Origin: Bacteroides sp.
GTDB taxonomy: Bacteria > Bacteroidota > Bacteroidia > Bacteroidales > Bacteroidaceae
Direction of reading: 5' to 3'
Length of the DNA: 8,743 nucleotides
Assembly (NCBI GenBank): GCA_030152865.1
Contig: JASLIW010000022.1
Coordinates: forward strand, 1-8,743
Shown piece by piece: positions 1 through 5,089 of this stretch. The number at the start of each line of letters is the position of its first letter. Position 1 is the first letter of the stretch. The notes below the pieces were generated by a model. That model had not been told where the DNA came from, did no database searches, and saw only the letters and a list, made by a program, of their open reading frames with translations. The position numbers and the translations under genes were made by a program.

Positions 1-1
1 T

Positions 2-1000
2 TATCCAAGAGGACAATATATCCATATCGATGTGAAGGGCTTAGATGCCATAATCTTTGGTGGTGTGTTACAAATTGGTGTTGCTGAGGCTAATGCCAAC
101 AGAATGCCTTTGGCTGAGTTCTCTAAGCGTGTTAGCAAGGGTACTTCTAACAACAAGATTAATGTTATTAAGACATCTATAGATCAGTTGGATGGATCGA
201 TGGTAAATAAGCTGGTTCAACTGGACAATGTTTATTTTGTAGATGGTGGTACTTTACCTTATGCAGATAAGGGTAAGAATGTAAATAGAGATATAAAAGA
301 CAGTAAAGGTAACGTTCTTGTTGTTAGAAATAGCGGCTATTCAAAATTTCAAGCAGAAATGCTACCTGAGGGAGCAATTAGTATAACAGGACTTCTGGAT
401 AGCTTTAATGGAGCTTATCAATTAACCATTCGTGATCTAAATGATGTTGTAAAAGGAGGTGTTGTTGAGCCCGAACCCGAACCAGAGCCAACTCCCGAAG
501 AAGGCGTGATTTTTAGTGAAACTTTTGGAGCGAAGTTTGATAAAGGCTCTAGTGCATGGCCCAAAGTAGGAGCATTTACTGAATATGATAATAAAAATGT
601 TAGTTATTCAGATGAAACAGGAAATGCTGATATTAGAAATACAAAAGCTCTAGATAATCATGTATGGCTTCCAGCCAATAAAGATGCAGAGTTTAAAATT
701 TCAGGAATTAAAGGAAGTAATCAAAAGTTAGAGTTGAGCTTTGAATTAGCTGCTAATCTTTTCAACAAAGGTTCTGAAGCTGATTTGGGTAATGTTGAAT
801 TATGGTTTAATGATACCAAACTCGACATTCCGTCAACTATTGTGACGAATGAGGCTGGTGATTCAAACAAGTTTAGATTGATTACAATCGAGCAAGCCTT
901 AGAATCCAATTCAGATATTACAATAAAATTTGTATCTAGTGCTGAGAAGAATCTAGTAGGCTTCCGTTTAGCTAATATCAAGCTAAGCATTAAGAAATAA
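2..1000 (+). CDS. DUF5689-like cell-surface protein, 5' partial
   Basis: The reading frame is open through the left edge of the window, so 332 C-terminal residues are visible and the true start lies outside. An internal GTG at 32 is not a credible start, because the ten codons before it (YPRGQYIHID) continue the same domain. Residues 1 to about 150 resemble the DUF5689 domain of Bacteroidota surface proteins, with a beta-rich pattern such as YPRGQ, KGL and GGVLQIG and a closing ITGLLDSFNGAYQLTIRD segment. A Glu-Pro linker (residues 156-167) leads to a C-terminal beta-rich domain of about 160 residues beginning VIFSETFG, which looks like a jelly-roll or carbohydrate-binding-like module. There is no type IX secretion C-terminal domain. 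The EEP-family gene starts 20 bp downstream, which suggests one transcript. The family's molecular function is not known; a lipoprotein at the cell surface is inferred, since the signal peptide is off-window. Confidence 0.75.
   Translation, partial: YPRGQYIHIDVKGLDAIIFGGVLQIGVAEANANRMPLAEFSKRVSKGTSNNKINVIKTSIDQLDGSMVNKLVQLDNVYFVDGGTLPYADKGKNVNRDIKDSKGNVLVVRNSGYSKFQAEMLPEGAISITGLLDSFNGAYQLTIRDLNDVVKGGVVEPEPEPEPTPEEGVIFSETFGAKFDKGSSAWPKVGAFTEYDNKNVSYSDETGNADIRNTKALDNHVWLPANKDAEFKISGIKGSNQKLELSFELAANLFNKGSEADLGNVELWFNDTKLDIPSTIVTNEAGDSNKFRLITIEQALESNSDITIKFVSSAEKNLVGFRLANIKLSIKK
467..490 (+). repeat. Imperfect 6-bp tandem repeat encoding a Glu-Pro linker
   Basis: Four consecutive GA(G/A)CC(C/A) hexamers encode EPEPEPEP, followed by TPEE. 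The repeat forms the inter-domain linker of the DUF5689-like protein. Because each unit is six bases, gain or loss of a unit would change linker length without shifting the frame. Short Pro/Glu linkers like this are common between domains of exported Bacteroidota proteins. Confidence 0.7.
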
Positions 1001-1020
1001 TAGACGAAAGAGAAATAGCT

Positions 1021-2058
1021 ATGAAAATAAAAAACATACTACTGACTCTTATCTTGTCATTAGGCTTTGTACAAGTACAGGCACAACAAAAGTCTTATGC
1101 GGCTTATTGTGTAGCTTTCTACAATGTCGAAAACCTATTTGACACCGAAGATGATGTAGATAATCCAGGAGATGATGAATACCTACCTCATGGAGCCAAT
1201 GCCTGGACTCCTATGAAGTATGAGCGTAAGTTGGATAATATAGCTAAGGTAATTAGTCGTATCGGAAAAGATTTTTGTCCTGCAGGACCAGCTATACTTG
1301 GTGTAGCAGAAGTTGAAAATCGTCGCGTGTTGGAAGATTTGGTACAGAATGAGCGCATAGCAGATGTTGGCTATGAGATTGTTCACTATGAATCTCCCGA
1401 TTGGCGTGGTATTGATGTTGCTTTACTGTATAATCCAAAGTTATTTAAGGTTACAAATACAGTAGCTCAGCCTTATGTGTTACCCGATAACCCTAAGTTT
1501 AAGACCCGCGATCAGCTTTTAGTAAGCGGTGTGTTGGCAGGGGAGCCCGTACATGTGATCGTGAATCACTGGCCCTCACGTTATGGTAGTAAATCTACTG
1601 AACTGAGAGAACATGCGGCTTCTATCACCAAATCTTTGGTAGATTCTTTACAGCAAATTAATCCCGAGGCGAAGGTGATTATTATGGGAGATCTTAATGA
1701 TGATCCTACGAATAAGAGCACACGTGTAGTACTAAATGCCAAGAGAGATATTAAAGATGTCAAACCTCAGGGACTATATAACACCATGTGGAAGTTATAC
1801 GATCAAGGTATAGGTTCTTTAGCATATCAAGGTAAGTGGAATCTATTTGATCAAATTATAATTACTCATAGTTTGTTAGGTCCAGATACTTCGTCATTGA
1901 AGTTTTGGCGAGCTGAAGTTTTCAATAAAGATTTCTTGATTCGAAAAGAAGGGAAGCGCAAAGGTTATCCTTGGCGTACTTTCGATGGTAACACTTTTAT
2001 TGATGGTTATAGTGATCACTTTCCAACTCTAATTTATTTGATTAAGGAGATTGATTAA
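1021..2058 (+). CDS. Secreted endonuclease/exonuclease/phosphatase family protein
   Basis: This 345-residue protein starts with a type I signal peptide: positive residues K2 and K4, a hydrophobic core of about residues 6-17, and a likely cleavage after VQA (residue 21). It has no lipobox cysteine, so it should be released to the periplasm or beyond. The mature part shows the full set of EEP-fold motifs: FYNVENLFD (33-41), AEVEN (96-100, metal-binding Glu), NHWPSR (182-187), GDLND (223-227, Asp224 and Asn226) and SDHFP (331-335, catalytic-type His333). Active Mg-dependent phosphodiester cleavage is therefore expected. The substrate is not determined; DNA, RNA or another phosphodiester are all possible, because the fold also includes phosphatases and sphingomyelinase-type enzymes. 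It lies 20 bp after the DUF5689-like gene, with no promoter seen between them, and a strong terminator follows, so the two probably form the end of an operon. Length and motifs suggest an intact gene. Confidence 0.9.
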   Translation: MKIKNILLTLILSLGFVQVQAQQKSYAAYCVAFYNVENLFDTEDDVDNPGDDEYLPHGANAWTPMKYERKLDNIAKVISRIGKDFCPAGPAILGVAEVENRRVLEDLVQNERIADVGYEIVHYESPDWRGIDVALLYNPKLFKVTNTVAQPYVLPDNPKFKTRDQLLVSGVLAGEPVHVIVNHWPSRYGSKSTELREHAASITKSLVDSLQQINPEAKVIIMGDLNDDPTNKSTRVVLNAKRDIKDVKPQGLYNTMWKLYDQGIGSLAYQGKWNLFDQIIITHSLLGPDTSSLKFWRAEVFNKDFLIRKEGKRKGYPWRTFDGNTFIDGYSDHFPTLIYLIKEID

Positions 2059-2075
2059 TTGTACAACTAATAGGT

Positions 2076-2118
2076 AAAAAGGCACTTTCTAACTCGAAAA
2101 GTTGGAGAGTGCCTTTTT
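2076..2118 (+). terminator. Strong Rho-independent terminator after the EEP-family gene
   Basis: A 19-nt arm (2076-2094) pairs completely with 2100-2118, with two G-U wobbles and a 5-nt loop (CGAAA). The core AAGGCACT/AGTGCCTT is GC-containing and the right arm ends in a run of five T. The arms also begin with A5 and end with T5, so it could act in both directions. It starts 17 bp after the stop codon of the EEP-family gene and ends only 11 bp before the ATG of the next gene. Confidence 0.9.
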
Positions 2119-2129
2119 CATTCCTGCTT

Positions 2130-2861
2130 ATGAAAGAGATAAAAGAAAAGCTCGATAAATTAAGAGCATATTATAACCGAGTGGAGTTTATAGATACTGA
2201 CCCTGTACAGTTTCCTCATCGCTACACTCGCCTACAAGATGTAGAAATAGTTAGCTTTCTTGTAGCTACCATCTCATGGGGGAGGCGGCCTTTGATTTTA
2301 CAATCTGCTGAAAAGATGTTAGCTCTTATGGGTGATTCCCCTTATGATTTCGTTATGAACGAAGGATATATGGATTTGGGTGAAGCTAATATTCATCGAA
2401 CATTCTTTGAGCATGATTTATTTTACTATTGCAAAGGATTACATGCTCTTTACTCTGATTATAGTTCGCTAGAAGCTATATTTGTGCAGTCTAGCTCACT
2501 GTGGGAGGGTATCAATTTGTTTAGGGCTCATATTCTTGCGGCTAATGGAGGGGTAGATACAAAACACATCTCTAATCCTGCTAAAAACTCAGCCTGCAAA
2601 CGCTTATTCATGGCCTTGAGGTGGTTGGTTCGTAAGGATGGAATTGTTGACTTGGGAGTTTGGGAGCGGATATCTCCTGCTCAACTGTATATTCCTTTAG
2701 ATACGCATGTGGCTAGAGTTTCTCGTGAGTTAGGCCTATTGCAACGTAAAAGTAATGACCGTAAGGCTGTGGAAGAGCTAACCCAAAATCTGCGTAAACT
2801 TGATTCTACAGATCCTATTAGTTATGATTTTGCATTATTTGGCTGGGGTGAGGACCGTTAG
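2130..2861 (+). CDS. TIGR02757 (DUF2400) family protein
   Basis: The 243-residue product matches what I know of the TIGR02757 family, which is common in Bacteroidota and has no assigned function. Recognisable family segments are FIDTDPVQFPHR (20-31), VSFLVATISWGRR (41-53), SPYDFV (70-75), NPAKNSACKRLFMALRWLVR (149-168), DLGVW (184-188), PLDTHVARVSRELGLL (189-204) and YDFALFGWG (232-240). The DTHVAR stretch resembles the region around the catalytic Asp of HhH-GPD DNA glycosylases, so a distant link to that superfamily is possible but unproven. I chose ATG 2130 because the family start normally lies just before this helical segment. A GTG at 2109 in the same frame falls inside the terminator and would add an atypical MPFSFLL. 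There is almost no leader between the upstream terminator and this ATG, and no clear promoter. The length is normal and the gene looks intact. Confidence 0.88.
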   Translation: MKEIKEKLDKLRAYYNRVEFIDTDPVQFPHRYTRLQDVEIVSFLVATISWGRRPLILQSAEKMLALMGDSPYDFVMNEGYMDLGEANIHRTFFEHDLFYYCKGLHALYSDYSSLEAIFVQSSSLWEGINLFRAHILAANGGVDTKHISNPAKNSACKRLFMALRWLVRKDGIVDLGVWERISPAQLYIPLDTHVARVSRELGLLQRKSNDRKAVEELTQNLRKLDSTDPISYDFALFGWGEDR

Positions 2862-2876
2862 TTCCTAAAAGATGAT

Positions 2877-2884
2877 TATCTTTG
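2877..2884 (+). promoter_or_regulatory. Candidate -7 promoter element for ychF
   Basis: TATCTTTG matches the Bacteroidota primary sigma factor -7 consensus TAnnTTTG. It lies 16 bp after the TIGR02757 stop codon and 69 bp before the ychF ATG. No good TTTG -33 element is visible at the expected distance of about 19 bp, so the call rests on the -7 box and its position. The resulting leader would be about 60 nt, A/T-rich, with no Shine-Dalgarno sequence, which is usual in this phylum. Confidence 0.45.
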
Positions 2885-2953
2885 CAAAACTTTAGACTTT
2901 AAGGTTTTAAAGCAATTAAGATTATATAATTCGAATAAAATAATAAATCAATA

Positions 2954-4054
2954 ATGGCATTACAATGTGGTATTGTTGGGCTTCCAAACATAGGGAAGTC
3001 TACTCTTTTTAACTGTTTATCAAACGCTAAGGCTCAATCGGCCAACTTCCCTTTTTGTACTATAGAACCTAATGTGGGTGTAATCACTGTTCCTGATGAA
3101 CGCTTGAATAAGCTAGCTGAGCTAGTTAAACCAGAGCGTATCTTGCCGACTACCATAGAAATTGTGGACATAGCTGGGTTGGTCAAAGGAGCTAGTAAAG
3201 GAGAAGGACTAGGAAATAAGTTCTTAGCGAATATTCGGGAGACAGATGCTATTATTCATGTATTACGCTGCTTTGATGACGAGAATGTAACTCACGTAGA
3301 TGGTTCAGTAGATCCTGTTCGAGATAAAGAAATTATTGACTCAGAGTTGCAACTGAAAGATCTAGAGACTGTTGAGGCTAGAATTGCTAAGGTCTCGAAA
3401 CAAGCTAAAGCTGGTGACGCTCAGTCAAAAACACTAATGAATGTGTTGGAAGCATATAAAGCTGTCTTGGAAGAAGGTAAATCAGCACGTGCTGTCACTT
3501 TTGAATCCGATGAGGAGATAGCCGCAGCTAAAGAGCTATTTTTATTAACAAACAAGCCCGTGATGTATGTTTGTAATGTGGATGAAAATAGCGCAGTGAC
3601 AGGTAATAAACATGTCGAGGCTGTTCGAGAAGCTGTAAAAGCAGAGAATGCTGAAATACTAGTAGTAGCTGCTAAAATTGAATCCGAAATTGCTGAGTTA
3701 GAGACTTATGAAGAGCGTCAGATGTTCTTAGAAGATGTAGGCTTGAAGGAGTCAGGTGTTAATCGCTTAATAAAAACAGCTTACTCTCTACTTAATTTGC
3801 AAACCTATTTTACAGCAGGAGTTTTAGAGGTAAGAGCTTGGACATTCTACCGCGGTTGGAAAGCGCCGCAATGTGCAGGTGTTATTCATACTGACTTTGA
3901 AAAAGGATTTATTAGAGCCGAAGTAATTTCCTATGAGGATTTTATTGAATATGGTTCAGAAGCTGCTGTACGAGAGGCTGGCAAATTACGTGTAGAGGGA
4001 AAAGAATATGTAGTTCAAGACGGAGATGTAATGCACTTCCGCTTCAATGTATAA
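2954..4054 (+). CDS. ychF: YchF/OLA1-family ATPase
   Basis: This 366-residue protein aligns along its length with E. coli YchF (363 residues), an Obg-family P-loop protein that prefers ATP to GTP and associates with ribosomes. Visible motifs are the P-loop GLPNIGKS (9-16), NFPFCTIEPN (31-40), the G3 motif DIAGLVKGASKGEG (72-85), the nucleotide-specificity motif NVDE (208-211) in place of the GTPase NKxD, and a C-terminal TGS domain (about 282-365) ending in the family's DGDVMHFRFNV. Cys35, reported as redox-sensitive in E. coli, and His114, implicated in ATP hydrolysis, are both kept. A coiled region at about 130-175 separates parts of the G domain. The cellular role is regulatory, with links to translation and stress responses, and is not fully settled. 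It likely has its own promoter upstream. A modest hairpin follows, then lgt. Nothing looks damaged. Confidence 0.97.
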   Translation: MALQCGIVGLPNIGKSTLFNCLSNAKAQSANFPFCTIEPNVGVITVPDERLNKLAELVKPERILPTTIEIVDIAGLVKGASKGEGLGNKFLANIRETDAIIHVLRCFDDENVTHVDGSVDPVRDKEIIDSELQLKDLETVEARIAKVSKQAKAGDAQSKTLMNVLEAYKAVLEEGKSARAVTFESDEEIAAAKELFLLTNKPVMYVCNVDENSAVTGNKHVEAVREAVKAENAEILVVAAKIESEIAELETYEERQMFLEDVGLKESGVNRLIKTAYSLLNLQTYFTAGVLEVRAWTFYRGWKAPQCAGVIHTDFEKGFIRAEVISYEDFIEYGSEAAVREAGKLRVEGKEYVVQDGDVMHFRFNV

Positions 4055-4073
4055 AGTAAGAATGATATATTAT

Positions 4074-4098
4074 GGAGGACTGTTTTAGACAGTCCTTC
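4074..4098 (+). terminator. Possible Rho-independent terminator after ychF
   Basis: GGAGGACTGT (4074-4083) pairs with ACAGTCCTTC (4089-4098), including one G-U pair, around a 5-nt loop TTTAG. It is followed by TGTTTCT, a short and interrupted T-rich tract. It starts 19 bp after the ychF stop codon. The stem is good but the T-tract is weak, so termination may be partial. Confidence 0.6.
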
Positions 4099-4122
4099 TG
4101 TTTCTAGGATAATTATAGAGAT

Positions 4123-4131
4123 TATCATTTG
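4123..4131 (+). promoter_or_regulatory. Weak candidate -7 promoter element for lgt
   Basis: TATCATTTG resembles the Bacteroidota -7 consensus TAnnTTTG but with one extra base between TA and TTTG. A TTTC at 4101-4104, 18 bp upstream, could be a poor -33 element. It sits between the ychF hairpin and the lgt start, about 40 bp before the first ATG, which is where a promoter would be expected. Confidence 0.3.
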
Positions 4132-4172
4132 CTTTAGGTATCAAAAAATTAAATATTTAAAACCTGGTCACT

Positions 4173-5027
4173 ATGATGAATATGATAGACCTTGCTATTA
4201 CTTGGAATCCCAATCCTACTTTATTTCACTTAGGAAGTATCCCCATAAAATATTATGGTTTATTTTGGGCTATAGGTATAGCCTTAGGATACTATGTTGT
4301 ACGTTATCAATACAAAGACAAAAAAATTAGTGAGACTATTTTTGAGCCTCTGTTTTTATATTGTTTTGTAGGTATATTAGCTGGTGCTCGTTTAGGTCAC
4401 TGCTTATTCTATGAGCCTGACTATTATTTAGCTAATCCCTTAGAGATGATACTTCCCGTTAAATTTCTAGACGGTGGGGGGTGGAAGTTTACTGGCTATG
4501 CAGGCTTGGCTAGCCATGGAGGGACAATAGGCCTAATTATAGCCTTGTGGCTATATTGTCGTAAAACCAAAATGAATTACATAGATGTCTTAGATATGAT
4601 AGCTGTAGCTACGCCTATTACAGCATGTTGGATTCGTTTGGCCAATCTTATGAACTCAGAGATCATAGGTAACCCAACAGATATGCCTTGGGCTTTTATT
4701 TTTACCCGAGTAGATATGCAAGCGCGTCACCCAGCACAGCTATATGAGGCTTTAGCCTATTTACTTCTCTTCTTTATCATGATTTATCTTTATAAAAAGT
4801 TTGATAGTAAGTTGCACCGAGGCTTTTACTTTGGTTTCTGTCTGGTTTATATCTTTGCATTTCGTTTTGTAATCGAATTTTTAAAGGTCGATCAGGTGGC
4901 ATTTGAGGCCGATATGAACTGGAATATGGGACAGTGGCTAAGTATTCCATTTATTGTGTTAGGACTCCTTGCTATTGTTATGGGCAAACGCTTGGATAAG
5001 TGGGGTAAGCCTAAAGCCATAAGATAA
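4173..5027 (+). CDS. lgt: Prolipoprotein diacylglyceryl transferase
   Basis: Lgt transfers diacylglycerol from phosphatidylglycerol to the lipobox cysteine of prolipoproteins, the first step of lipoprotein maturation in the inner membrane. The 284-residue product has about seven hydrophobic segments (roughly 27-43, 57-75, 112-128, 138-154, 193-207, 218-234, 255-271), as expected for the family. Key positions are visible by comparison with E. coli: Tyr28 in KYYGLFW, RLGH (73-76), His115 in SHGG, the signature RLANLMNSEIIG (155-166, with Arg155 and Asn158), RHPAQLYEAL (185-194), and Arg231/Glu235 in FRFVIEF. The RLAN form has Ala where Gly is more usual, which the family signature allows. Three in-frame ATGs (4173, 4176, 4182) are clustered at the start and none is favoured by a ribosome binding site; I give the first. 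It is probably transcribed alone or by read-through from ychF, and it ends at a bidirectional terminator facing mutS. Confidence 0.96.
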   Translation: MMNMIDLAITWNPNPTLFHLGSIPIKYYGLFWAIGIALGYYVVRYQYKDKKISETIFEPLFLYCFVGILAGARLGHCLFYEPDYYLANPLEMILPVKFLDGGGWKFTGYAGLASHGGTIGLIIALWLYCRKTKMNYIDVLDMIAVATPITACWIRLANLMNSEIIGNPTDMPWAFIFTRVDMQARHPAQLYEALAYLLLFFIMIYLYKKFDSKLHRGFYFGFCLVYIFAFRFVIEFLKVDQVAFEADMNWNMGQWLSIPFIVLGLLAIVMGKRLDKWGKPKAIR

Positions 5028-5037
5028 ACTAAATAAT

Positions 5038-5071
5038 AAAAATCCCAGTAAAATGCTTTACTGGGATTTTT
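5038..5071. terminator. Bidirectional terminator between lgt and mutS
   Basis: A perfect 15-bp inverted repeat, AAAAATCCCAGTAAA (5038-5052) and its complement at 5057-5071, encloses the 4-nt loop ATGC. The A5 and T5 ends give a U-tract in both directions. It lies 10 bp beyond the lgt stop and 18 bp beyond the mutS stop on the other strand, as expected for a shared terminator of convergent genes. Confidence 0.92.
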
Positions 5072-5089
5072 GTTTTCTAAGTACTTTGC

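Noticed and set aside
32..34. GTG as the start of the DUF5689-like gene
   Set aside because: The frame is open to the window edge and the upstream codons (YPRGQYIHID) clearly belong to the same domain, so the gene is 5' partial.
721..990. Minus-strand open frame of 89 codons
   Set aside because: It is antisense to the DUF5689-like gene, with no recognisable domain or start context; a shadow of the real frame.
1183..1763. Two minus-strand open frames (1183-1386 and 1581-1763) inside the EEP-family gene
   Set aside because: Both are antisense to an intact gene with conserved motifs and show no protein-like features of their own.
2109..2129. GTG start that would add MPFSFLL to the TIGR02757 protein
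   Set aside because: The extension is encoded by the right arm and T-tract of the terminator and does not fit the family N-terminus; ATG 2130 is better.
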